Assembly: GCA_006535965.1 (NCBI GenBank)
Contig: QEAR01000030.1
Coordinates: forward strand, 160,555-224,554
Source of the DNA: Spizellomyces sp. 'palustris'
Taxonomy: Eukaryota; Chytridiomycota; Chytridiomycetes; Spizellomycetales; Spizellomycetaceae
DNA: 64,000 nt
Reading direction: 5' to 3'
Positions within the stretch are counted from its first letter, which is position 1, and the number at the start of each line of letters is the position of its first letter. Positions 1 through 9,884 of the stretch are shown piece after piece. The translations under genes were made by a program, and so were the position numbers. The notes below the pieces were generated by a model, which ran no database searches, was not told where the DNA came from, and saw only the letters and a program-made list of their open reading frames with translations.

Positions 1-615
1 ATCAATGGTCGTCAATGTAGCGGGGTGGTGTGTGCTCGGTGGTGGTGGACGGCAAAGAATCCGTTTGACAGCCTCATGCGCCCTTCGTCGCACTTTGGGA
101 CGCCCATCGACAGCCATGACCAACAGCACTTGGAACAGCTTTTTACACGTCAGATCTGTTGTCCATCGCGCGTGATCTTGAGCAGAGAGGAGAAATTCAA
201 AGCACGCCAGTACAGATCGAACTAGCGGCTGGTCGTCCTGATATGCCTCGAGTGTCCCACCCAGCGTCCGCGCCACGTCCTCAAACTTTAGTCTCAATAT
301 GGAGCAAGGTATTCTTGGAAAAACAATCGACAAAATGTGTGTTACGGCAACAAGGACCCCACGCTGGTCCGCATCGACAGCCGTCGCCCGCTGCTGTTCC
401 AAAATGGTCATTAGTGCCCCGAAATAGGCCAAAGGTGTCAATTGTTCGCCTTGTTCCTGAATGGCTTCTTCGACAGCAGTGAGGATGATGGCAGCCTGTT
501 TTTGGTTCTCCAGACCGGAGTTGGTTTGTGAGCGTATCTTAACAAGGGCGTCATTGTGAAAAAAGTCTTGTTCTTCGATGCCCGACGCCGAGTCGGGGTT
601 GGCAGTGACCGCCAT
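1..615 (-). CDS. RRP12: RRP12 ribosome biogenesis protein, N-terminal part (runs off left edge)
   Basis: The minus strand from 615 down to the window edge is one open frame of 205 codons. Near its start it has the pattern of Rrp12: a short helix with KIRSQTNSGLENQ, then QKQAAIILTAVEEAI, and later the HEAT-repeat stretch VDGRPKVRRRAHEAVKRIL followed by a run of prolines. Rrp12 is a HEAT-repeat protein with a NUC173 domain that binds pre-ribosomes and helps export both subunits; this is family knowledge. I chose the ATG at 613-615 (MAVTANPDS) because the conserved region begins soon after it. The frame stays open far upstream of this ATG (see 616-894). The stop and most of the roughly 1200-residue protein lie outside the window. 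It is divergent to the uS10m gene. Confidence 0.85.
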   Translation of the reverse strand, partial: MAVTANPDSASGIEEQDFFHNDALVKIRSQTNSGLENQKQAAIILTAVEEAIQEQGEQLTPLAYFGALMTILEQQRATAVDADQRGVLVAVTHILSIVFPRIPCSILRLKFEDVARTLGGTLEAYQDDQPLVRSVLACFEFLLSAQDHARWTTDLTCKKLFQVLLVMAVDGRPKVRRRAHEAVKRILCRPPPPSTHHPATLTTID

Positions 616-894
616 GTTGCCCTTTTTCTGTACTGCTGGCGCTCCTTCCTCAAATGTAATGCTACCACCTTGTTCCTTCGTCCGTACGAATGTCCACCCC
701 AAAATAAAAATGCTCAATGGAACCCCGACGTTTGCAAAACTTCGACCGATGCGCAACTCGACAAAAACAAAAAAATTCCATTTAACCCAAAATAGAAATA
801 TGATGCTGCACGTGATTTTCGTTTCCAGTTGCCTTCCGATGAACTTTTTGGACTTCTGCGAGCGACGGATTGCTTGTCGAGTAGACTTTCCGAT
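616..894 (-). other. Spacer between RRP12 and uS10m, with a hydrophobic open frame continuous with RRP12
   Basis: The RRP12 frame has no stop codon from 615 up to about 957 on the minus strand. It would encode a basic stretch, then a hydrophobic block containing CSIIFLFWVKWNFFVFVEL and SFANVGVPLSIFILGWTFV, then a polar linker into the RRP12 start. There is no ATG in frame in this part. It may be chance, a 5' exon of RRP12, or the remains of another small membrane protein. The general look (WNFFVFVEL plus a second hydrophobic run) faintly recalls the SAYSvFN membrane family, but the signature YSVFN is absent. I do not call a gene here. Confidence 0.25.
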
Positions 895-1687
895 ATGAAT
901 CACAGCATAGCAGGGGTGAGCACGATAATGGGTTTGTATGCAGTAATATGTGTGTTAACGGCGGGAAATGGGTCTGGTTTTTTAGAGAGCCGCGCGGGCA
1001 GTCTTTTCACGCTATACTCAGCCTGTGATCCCGTTGCCTCGGATCAGCGCATGTGTCCGCACACTTGCGACCTCCAAGCCTGAACCCGAGCGGGATCCGG
1101 ACACCTACTATGGGCTACACTCCCTCGACTGTATGTACCTTTGGAGTCCGCATCACGATACACAGATGTAACTAACATACTCTGATAAAGTGAAGGGCGA
1201 AACCCTCGACATTTCCCTCCTCCCGAACCCGCAACCAACACACCACGCCCTCGCCTGCACACTCCACCTCCAAGGATATATGCCTGACCACCTAGATTTC
1301 GTAGCACATTTTTGCCGACATACAGCCCACGCGATGCAAATGCCCTGCAGCGAGACAATCCACTTCCCTGTGCAGACGAAAAAGTGGTACGTGATCAAGG
1401 GCCCCTTTGTGCATGCCAAGACCAAGGAAGTGTTTGAGCAGAAAAAGTATGTGAGAGCCCTACAAGTCTTTGATGCGAGTGAGGAAAGCGTCAAAGAGTG
1501 GATAGCATATATTGTCAAAAACGTACCGGCGGGGGTGGATGTGCATGTGGAGCGACATGTCCGATCGACGTTAGAGAGTGAGGCACCTCTTGTGGATATT
1601 GCCACAAAGAGGGAGATGACGTTTCAGGAGCGGGTGGAACAAAAGGCAAGCGAGTTTGTTGCTGGATGGACGCGGAAGGCCAAATAG
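895..1687 (+). CDS. RSM10: Mitochondrial small ribosomal subunit protein uS10m
   Basis: Three exons can be joined in frame: 895-915, 986-1130 and 1191-1687, giving 220 residues. The introns start GTGAGC and GTATGT and end in TTTTTTAG and ATAAAG. The third exon carries the S10 fold: HLQGYMPDHLDFVAHFCRH, then IHFPVQTKKWYVIKGPFVH, then FEQKKYVRALQVFDA. The family is the uS10 protein of the 30S-type head, here with the spacing of mitochondrial Rsm10/MRPS10. The N-terminus (MNHSIAG, then RAARAVFSRYTQP) is rich in Arg and poor in acids, as expected for a mitochondrial presequence. An ATG at 948 is in the wrong frame, and the frame upstream of 986 has a TAG, so a first mini-exon of 21 nt is the most economical start. 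The first exon is less certain than the rest. Confidence 0.85.
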
Positions 1688-3650
1688 GATGGACAACCTC
1701 TGGATCGGCGAGATGCACTAAATACACACGACAAGTAGATGATGAGTAATAATATTATTTCTGCATTGTATATGTCAGCTGCGATTTGGGCAATCTCTGG
1801 GCTCGCATCTTGTGGATTTGCCACCAAAGAGATGCGTGCCTCTTGAGATGCCGCGAAGAATGCTTAATTAAAAGTGGTCCAAGTACCTCGGATTAAAAGT
1901 CTCGTTTAGATGGGTACTGTCCAGCCGACAATAGCAAGCCCGCATAGAAAACAATGGCATTTCGTCGTACCAAGTTGTGATGGAACAAAGCTAGCGCTCC
2001 TCTTAAGCTCTTGAGCTCTGCATTGAATCATCTGAACATGGGTGGTTGTTAATACCGCTGGAAAGTGATACATAATGCACACAATAGTAGATGCACACAT
2101 GAGCTGCCCGATGTCAAACTCTTTCCGTTGAGCGCTTGGGGGAGATCCAAGGAGCGCTCAATTGGCGTCCACCTCTCTTGGTCTTTTCTACGATTGGTTC
2201 ATGCACTGGACTTCTCCAGCTGGCATTACGCCCGTTCATGGCCTGTCTTCCACACTCAACATTAGCTGCCTTCGTGCCACGGCTCAACAAGGACCCGGAC
2301 GGCTGTCAAATATATGTCAATCCCGTCTCAGTCATCTTCCCTAGGCCCTCTATAAAAAAGCTATATCCGATATGCGGACGGTCGCGCAATCAGGTAGGAC
2401 GATGAAGACGTCGTTTCAAACTCTATAGATCCCCTGTCAAGCAAGTCGCACTTGTGACGATGAATGATTTGCTAAGATTGAGTATGGAATGTATGGGTGG
2501 AGTGGGTTACCTGCGATCCTCGAAAGAAGGTTGAAACGTCGACGAAAGGGTTCATTCGCGCGCCTGTATGGATGGCGTTGAATGATTATGGAGGATACTG
2601 GGTGAACTTTGCGGACGAATCAAAGGGATGGGACAGACTGGATAAACAGATGGAATAATTTATCCAAGAACCTGGTCGACAAGAAGTAGTTTCTCGATTG
2701 TGATGGCCAATACTACATGTGGAAAGGTGATGCGCCAAAATGCTTGGAGCGCTTCCTCTGATTTCAGTGAGTGCGCTCGGTGTTTATGCCCAAGATATCA
2801 TGTTTCGCTCAGAATAGCATTAATGGATTCTTCCCCGATTACATTTAATTATATGAACTTCAATTTGGCGCATGATGTGCCGCTTGGGTAGATAGATGAA
2901 TATCAGGATCGTGCTGGAAGGCGGTCGATGTTAGTCCTGGATGGCTCCGAATGGAGAGCTTTATAGGAAAATGAATAATATTCGGGATGAACGGCCCGCC
3001 AAGTGCTGAGGGTAGTTATTGACATGTATTGGTGTAGGGTACCGCATACGAAATTGCTATGAGAACTACTCTGGTTCAGCGATCGATCATCCCATCTCGC
3101 TTACCAACATGATTGCCGGATTACTTGCATCGCCCTCTTGGAATTAGAGAGTCGCAGATGTAGGATCTAGTCGTGAGCGACACTATCCATCCTCTCTCCT
3201 GATGTCACCAATTTTACGATGTTGCACCAGGTCGTTATGTAAAGAACAATTAACCATCCCAGTGCAGAGAGTCCAATAATCCAGCCCTATTGAACACTTA
3301 TAAACTGCATACTATTTCACGGTCTCCTCCACTCTCGCTGTCTTTGGCTGGTTACGGGAATATACCCCGTAATTCTTAAAGCTTTTTACTGTCTTGGGCT
3401 CACCTCCCATGGACGAACTTTCCTCGCGGTAATATTCAGCATTGGCTTCCAATAACCGGCTGAAGATCGGTTGCGTCCTTTTTCATGTTCTACCCACCGA
3501 TGTGATTTAGATCTGACCCTTAAATCGGAGCCCTTGGTAAGCCAAACTTTATTTTGAGCCACGGGTTCGAATAGGAGGGAAGGATTTGCATTGCGGTTGC
3601 ATCCAGTAATGTATTACGTAGGCGGCTAGTCGCCCTTCTTCGCTCTCCAA
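1688..3650. other. 2-kb gene-free region
   Basis: No long or conserved open frame was found on either strand. Short frames (for example 2136-2405 and 2700-2891) show no recognisable motif and no splice-compatible continuation. A stretch near 2560-2670 reads RAPVWMALNDYGGYWVNFADE before a stop and might be an old coding remnant, but I cannot name it. Confidence 0.5.
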
Positions 3651-5217
3651 ATGCAACAGCAGGAGACAGCATCCACAGAAAATGACGCACATTTCACAAC
3701 GACGGTGGAGCTTTTTGGCCTCCAATTCACCAAGCAAGCAGTCGACACCTATATTGCTAACCCACAAGCGGTCGAGAGAGGGGGAGCACTCTTGAACAGT
3801 ATATCCCACACTCGAGCAGCGTTGGAAGGGCACGTAGTGAAATTGGAGGCAAAGTGCAAGGGAACGGCTCAGTATGATATCGTTGTTCGACTTGACGTCG
3901 AGACGCAAGGTCAGGAGTCAGTCATACCAAGGTAAATGCGTAGTCTGACCATTGCTCTTAGGTGTGGTTGATGCGACATGCACCTGTCCGGTACCGACCA
4001 AAGGAAAGTGCAAACACTGCGCCGCTGTAATGCTACTATTCTGTACGCGGTATGAAGACTTTTTGCCAAAGGTACAAATTTGTTGGTTGCATGTGTGAAA
4101 TGGGAGTGCTAACTTGTCTTAGAGTGTCGAATCTAGCAACAGTGGAAAAACGGAGACAGGAACTGGATCATCAATACCGCGCACACCACAGAAACCGGCA
4201 GTATTGAAAACTCCTTTCTCTACTCCAGCAAAGCGAAGGCTGCCGTGGAACACCAACGATGGGCAGAAGAGGGTCAAAAAGACCACACCTACGATTTCTA
4301 CGTCGACGCAGATCACCCCAGCAAGTCCCAGGCAAACCGGAACGCATCCCGCGGACGCAAGCAACACACCAGTCTCCAAGGAACAAACACCCAAACGTCC
4401 ATCCGTACTCTACATCCAAACCGACGACGAAGTTTTGGAGGCTGCTCGAAAGTACCTTCTCCCTTTCCGTCAACAACGACTGCGAGAATTGGAAGAAGAA
4501 GAGAAGAGACAAGCACTTGAAGAACCAAATGAATCCAAGTCTATGGGACTCGCAAAGTCGACGGGACGGCTAAAACCTTCCAAAAGAAACATCAAAGGAA
4601 AAACCAAAGTACCAGATCCAAACTTTTGGAACATTGTTGATTCTCACGAAGACGATAGCGTTCCTGGAGATACTAACCAAAATCTTCCCGTGCCAAATCG
4701 CCGGGCGGTTGAGCATGCAAAATCATCACCACGGAGACACGATAGTTTCTTGAATGACGATACCAAATACCTCCCACGAACAGCCTCATCCGAGCAATCA
4801 ACAACTGTACAAACGAAGCGCGCTATCTTATTCGAGTCAGATACAGAAGGCGACACCGACGCACAAAACCCCAACGCCGCACCTCCGAACGAAAGGAAAG
4901 ATCCAGAGCTACATGCACCTGCTACACTGGAACACGGAGGAACAGAAGTACACGAACGCCCGTTACAGGGTCTGTTGGGAGAATCCGACACAGACGAAGA
5001 AGAAGATGACAAGCTGGCATCCAATCCCAGCACCTTGGACTCTTCACCCATTGCAAGCGTGCCCGCTCATAACGCTGCATCTTTAGATATGTCCCGTCGA
5101 CATGCGGGAAAGTCTTGGGCCGAGGCCAAACTGACCGAGAGAATACTTGCCACGACTGGAGGATCCAAGCCTGCTGCTAATAGAATTGACGAGATGCTGG
5201 AAGGCCTGTTTTTTTAA
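3651..5217 (+). CDS. SWIM zinc-finger protein with disordered C-terminal tail, function unknown
   Basis: Exons 3651-3909, 3962-4071 and 4123-5217 join in frame to 487 residues. Residues about 1-90 form a small alpha/beta lead-in typical of SWIM modules. Exon 2 encodes the SWIM zinc ligands CTCPVPTKGKCKHCAAV (CxC, seven residues, CxH). Residues about 124-487 are charged and low in complexity, with many Ser/Thr/Pro and acidic runs (DTDEEEDD), and end in a conserved-looking tail (SWAEAKLTERI, then RIDEMLEGLFF). SWIM domains bind DNA or proteins in, for example, Sws1/Shu2 recombination factors and plant FAR1 proteins; which branch this is cannot be told. The first intron uses donor GTCAGG because the nearby GTAAAT would bring a stop. 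The gene faces the hydrolase at 5607 tail to tail. Confidence 0.75.
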
Positions 5218-5606
5218 TGTGCGGTTGTGGCTTGTGATTGTACTCTATCAATCTGTATTGCGATTTTACCGGCGCATTGATGTGCACGATGCTCCTTTGA
5301 TAGAGCTTTCCGTCCTGCGGCGACGGCGGCTTTATGTGTTCTTGCCTGGGAATTCAGCCTCATGACGAGCGCTGAGTGCTGAATAGTTGAACTGGTCATC
5401 GGGCGTTTGTTGATCACTTTGCGGTGCGTGTTGAATCATTCCGGTAGTAGCGCAATAGTCATATTGAAACATGATGTGTATTCTACAGTCTATTTTATGT
5501 ATAGGAAACTTGGTGGAATGACTAGGACTACACACATGTCCATCATAGAAATAAAAACCGAAAGATAGTCTAAATATCCAGTTTACCACCCCAATCACGC
5601 CCGCCA
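5218..5606. other. Convergent spacer
   Basis: This 390-bp stretch holds the 3' ends of the SWIM gene and the minus-strand hydrolase. It is AT-rich around 5455-5580, including AATAAA at about 5549-5554 on the plus strand, which fits a plus-strand poly(A) signal. No gene is seen. Confidence 0.5.
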
Positions 5607-7323
5607 CTAGTTACTCACTGCTGGCCGCTTCGCCGCACCATCTACCCACCTCGCATGAACAGCATTCAAAAACTCTGCAACAGCCCAGTTCGCCACATTC
5701 GCTCTCGGACTCGAAAACGCATCAAAAGCATGATGCGCTCTTGGGAATTCGACGTAATACACCAACGCACCCTCTTTTTTTCGCAATACCTTCACAAAAT
5801 GCCGTACAGATCCTGTGGGTACCAACTCATCATTGTCGCCCTGGAGGACCAGGAAAGGAGGGATTGACTCTGCAGTGGCAACAGCGGAAATTGGACAGGC
5901 GTTGTTCCTCAGCCATGATTCACTGGTTGCGAAGCTGGGAAGACCGCAAATGGCGCGGGCGAACCATTCGTTAGCGTTCCTGTGAGCGTAACCGCTTTGT
6001 CCAGTCATGTCCACCACGGGGTAGTAGCCAACGCAGGCGGATATGGACGTATCGGTGTTTTCAAAGCCTTTTTGTCCTGGTCAATTGAAGTAGAAGGACC
6101 GGATAACCCACGTATGCACGTACCCGGCTGAAATGCTGTATTGTTCTGAGTGAGTGCCATCATGCTTGCAATGTGTCCACCAGCAGAACCTCCACTGACT
6201 GCCACAAAATCTGTTTTATCAAAAGTGTCAGCACATTCGACCCATCAACAACAACAACGTTGAAAACGCCGCTTACCTGGATCACCGCCATATTTATGGA
6301 TATTCTCCCGTACCCACCGCAAGGCCCTCTTGGCATCAATCAAGTGATCCGGGTATAGAACGTTAGGACTGAGTCTATAGTTGATATTTACTACCACCTG
6401 CAAAAAACATTAAAGTCACATTTTGGCACAAATTCACATAACCATGATGAGCACACACCCAATTATGCGATGCCATGTACCAGCACACAGGCATGGTAAG
6501 CAACCTTTTATCACCAAATTGCCATGCCCCGCCATGGATGTAGATTAACACGGGACGCTTCGCGGGTCCGGACGTCCGGTGCAGGACGTCGAGTTGGAGC
6601 TGGCGTTCCGAGCTGCGTCCAAATTGTCTTAGCTCTTCGTCCGTGACGTACGTGACTATGGGAAAGTTGTGTTAGATGCAGGTACTTACGATGCATGACG
6701 TTCATATGGTATATTAAGAAAATACACAACGTACTATCACGGTGTTCCATCACGTCCCAAGGTCGCCAATACGGTATCACGCTTTGAAGGAAAAATGGAA
6801 GACTACGACAAGGAATTGGTCAATAATGTCACTCTTACAATGTGAGATGCTGAATCCGTACCTGATGGGCACGCTATCAAACACACCCAACCGCGACGCA
6901 GAAGACTGCAGTTCCATTTCCATTCTTTGGACCTCTTTGACGACTGCAATACGAGATGTAATATACCCATGACAAAATATGGCTGACAATGTCAACATTG
7001 ACGTAGTGACAAGGGATATAGAGAGTTTCCCCAAGGTGGTATCTATGGCGAGAGGTGAACACATACTCAAGTCCCCAGGGCACTCCCTCTGACTTACCAA
7101 ATACACCCAACCACCACGCCGCGATTACCAACCACCAATTCGCTAATATCACCGTCCCCGTCGCCTCTTGAAACATCAGTCCAGAGCTCATCAACCCCCA
7201 TTTTGCAATCGGGTTCTGGATATTCGGAGGAAAGAAAGCATAGTAGATGCATATGAGACCGAGGAGTTGGGCACCAATCAGCCAGATGGACGACAAAACG
7301 GTGAGGTAGGCTGTCGGGTGCAT
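5607..7323 (-). CDS. Membrane-anchored alpha/beta hydrolase (HSL-like esterase/lipase)
   Basis: Seven exons join in frame on the minus strand: 7323-7098, 7042-6862, 6781-6735, 6655-6459, 6397-6277, 6210-6124 and 6076-5607, giving 442 residues. All six introns have GT-AG ends and are 47-80 nt long. The N-terminal third has three hydrophobic segments (around LTVLSSIWLIGAQLLGLI, VILANWWLVIAAWWLG and SLVTTSMLTLSAIFCHGYI). The catalytic part shows the oxyanion motif IYIHGGAWQFGD, the nucleophile elbow VSGGSAGGHIAS (Ser), the acid in LVLQGDNDELVP (Asp) and the His in RAHHAFDAF. HGG plus GxSAGG is the pattern of the hormone-sensitive-lipase/esterase family (alpha/beta hydrolase fold 3). The substrate is unknown; the anchor suggests an ER or lipid-droplet membrane esterase. 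Confidence 0.88.
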
Positions 7324-7802
7324 GGTCGATGGGATGGACAAAGGAGCCTGCAAAAAGATGAAATGGTTTTCGGTGCACTCCGACGACGTTTGATATCGTT
7401 GAAAACCCCCAGGGGCTAAAAGATGTACCGCCTGCACACCAGTCCGTTAGCCTCGCGTTCGTGGCATTTTTTGTTAAGCGAAACGTTGTTTTTTGGAGAG
7501 CTTTTTACCCCCCCCAAATCCGTCGACCCACACAACCCTAAAGCACCTCCTCCATTCATCCTTTGACCACCTTTACAAGCAACAACTTGAAATCATGACT
7601 GAAAAACTGAAACACTGATGCCAGTGAGTGTGCATTACGTAAGCGAGGCTTACCACGCTATCCAGGAATGTCCGCCCGCAGCGTACCACGTCCGATCAAT
7701 CCACAGACGAGCCCGCCATAATGACATTTTTGCATAAACTGTGTCCATGTCTGGGCTCAAGAGGTGTGTGTCTTCTGTCGAGATACCATTTGATAGTAAA
7801 TA
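7324..7802. other. Divergent promoter region
   Basis: 480 bp separate the starts of the hydrolase (-) and the small protein at 7803 (+). It contains a C-tract at about 7508-7515. No TATA box of the TATAAAA type and no RNA gene were recognised. Confidence 0.4.
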
Positions 7803-8297
7803 ATGTTTTGTTGCGTAGGATCCAAGGAGAGTGTTCATCCAGTGCAGGAAAAACAAAGCAATGAAAAGGAGATTAAAAGTGAAATGATAGTAGTTGAGGC
7901 GCCGGTTGATGATAATCAGGTGGTGAAGGCAGGGGTCACGGAAACAGATGAACGTATGGTGGTTGACGAAGAATTTGATGAGCATATTGATGCACCAAAT
8001 GTGGAGTCACCAAAGTTGGAGCCACCATTACAACCCACCACCCACTCAACACATGGATCAACAAACGCACTAGACCAATCCCCCGATGGACCACCCCGCT
8101 CCAAAGCAGCCTTCACAGACGACCCATCTGAACCAAGTATAGGCGTCCGAGGGCTCCTAAATCGCTCTCGGTTCAAGAAGGAGACAGTAGAGATGATGGA
8201 TGTTGGGGTCTCTGATAAGGAGGATACTCTAGAGAGGAGGGAAGGACAAGCAGAGACTGTCAAGATGGTGCACCCGTTTGAGGTGGAGGAGCTGTGA
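7803..8297 (+). CDS. Small acidic hypothetical protein with N-terminal Cys-Cys
   Basis: A single open frame of 164 residues starts MFCCVGSKE. Two adjacent cysteines at positions 3-4, followed by a polar tail, are the kind of N-terminus that can be palmitoylated; no myristoylation glycine is present. The rest is predicted disordered: acidic (ERMVVDEEFDEH), Pro/Ser/Thr-rich, with one more ordered patch IGVRGLLNRSRFKKETVEM. It ends 34 bp from the stop of NSA1 on the other strand. The family is not recognised. The case for coding is the length of the frame between two genes and the amino-acid bias; there is no homology support. Confidence 0.5.
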   Translation: MFCCVGSKESVHPVQEKQSNEKEIKSEMIVVEAPVDDNQVVKAGVTETDERMVVDEEFDEHIDAPNVESPKLEPPLQPTTHSTHGSTNALDQSPDGPPRSKAAFTDDPSEPSIGVRGLLNRSRFKKETVEMMDVGVSDKEDTLERREGQAETVKMVHPFEVEEL

Positions 8298-8331
8298 GAT
8301 TTTATAAAGGGGTAATAAATACAGATATCTT

Positions 8332-9549
8332 TTATTTCTTTCGTTTTAACTTTTTTGTCGGTGCTTTTTCCTCTTTTTCTCCAACGCGATCCATTTCTGC
8401 CCATACATCCTCCTCCCCCTTCTCCTCCTCTTCTCCCCCTTCCACCTCCTCCTCGACATCATCCACCAGCAGTCCCGTTAACCGCTGCTTCAAATACACC
8501 TTTCGCGCCAACTTTCGTTCTTGATCATACACTCTGACGAACCGATCCAATCCTACAACTACCACCGAATCTTTTGATGCGCTGATGCCCGTGATGGCTC
8601 CTGGAGACACTGGGAATTTTCCAACCAGCTTAGCTGTTTTGGCGTGTGGGTCGAGGGTGTAGTCCAGAAGATGCCCGGTTGTATCGGATACAATGGTTTG
8701 GATGCTGTTTCCATTTACGTAAAAACCAAGGCTTTTGAGGGGAGACTCGCCCACCGTAATATTGATAATGGGCCGACGTGAAACAATCGTATCGTACAGT
8801 CTCAAATGAGCATGGGCAGAAATCGTTATAATGCGCGTATCAGACACGAATGCAAGATCCGTTATCCAGATCGGTACACGCATGTCCAGGTAGTCGTTTG
8901 CAACATTTTTGGCCGTCCATTTTGGTGTTGGGGCGTTCGCGAGTGTTGAGAGGTCCCAGAGTGTTAAATCTTGTTCGTCTCCCCCTGTTGCGAGGAGGTG
9001 TGGGTTAGATGAATACACTTGCGCCCGAAAAAGTAGTGTCCGCTTCAAGTTGTGGGTTCCCGGTGGAAAGGCGGGTGAGCCCGTCGGTGGAGGGATGACA
9101 TGAAGATTTCCCCGATCTGTACAGGCAACCAATGTCCTAACGTCGAGCAAGATCAAAACAAACCCAATGCAGAGCTCAAAACACTCTCCAGCTTACCCAT
9201 CAACATCGGCAACACCCACAAAATGCTCCCCCTTGCGATGCTTGTTTAACACAATCTTTCCCCGCTCATCCACCTCCTGTTCAAACACCTTGTGATGTCT
9301 AACAACGGAACCTGCTTCAATGTCCCAGTATTCTGCTACGCCATTCTTGCGGGCTACGAGTACCGTTTGTTGGGATGACGCAAAACATATGAACTGGATC
9401 TCAGCTTCTCTGTCAATGCTCCCCAGAGCGCGGGATGGAGGGATGGATGGTGTGGATGCGTCTTTCCGTGGTTTTTTGGGGGCGGATGTGGACCGGGGTA
9501 TGGAGGTAATTTTAATAAGACCTACTTCGTCACCGGTAATGTAGCGCAT
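8332..9549 (-). CDS. NSA1: WD-repeat ribosome biogenesis protein NSA1 (WDR74)
   Basis: Exons 9549-9197 and 9136-8332 join in frame to 385 residues across a 60-nt intron. The N-terminus MRYITGDEVGLIKI is the typical Nsa1/WDR74 start, followed by weak WD blades such as GVAEYWDI, DLTLWDLSTL, HAHLRLYDTIVSRRPI and DRFVRVYD. The C-terminus is a Glu-rich then Lys-rich tail ending KKLKRKK, a likely nucleolar signal. Nsa1 sits on early 60S pre-ribosomes and works with the AAA protein Rix7/NVL; this is family knowledge. A longer frame upstream of 9549 exists, but the conserved MRYITGDE decides the start. It is divergent to NMA111, with 335 bp between the starts. Confidence 0.88.
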
Positions 9550-9884
9550 GGTTGTGTGGTAAACGAGTGGAATGTCAATTCCACCGCGAGCGGAGAAGGA
9601 CAAACAAAAACAATTCAAACGCTTTGTCATGAAATGCCATGGCAACAATCACAGCACGTGAAAATACACTTATGGTTAAACGTGGGTCGATGTGTGATTG
9701 GAATGCATAAATGCGGTTGGCGATCTTGGGTAAGACACGATCATCGAGGTCATCGCGTTCGGTTTTCCATAGTTTATGCCACGCTCGTTTACGTTTGACG
9801 ACAGATAGCCATCACTTTTTTTTTTCTGGCATAAAGGCCGTACGCTGAACTATCCTTATTCTTGCGACAACCACCGTGCGTAAA
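9550..9884. other. Divergent promoter region NSA1/NMA111
   Basis: 335 bp between two divergent starts. It contains a T-tract at about 9817-9826 roughly 60 bp before the NMA111 ATG. No further element was recognised. Confidence 0.4.

Noticed and set aside
948-950. ATG at 948 as the start of uS10m
   Set aside because: It is not in the frame of the coding exon, and the coding frame has a TAG just before 986, which fits an intron end.
4644-5051. 135-codon minus-strand ORF opposite the SWIM protein tail
   Set aside because: It is a shadow of the Ser/Asp/Glu-rich plus-strand exon and has no motif.
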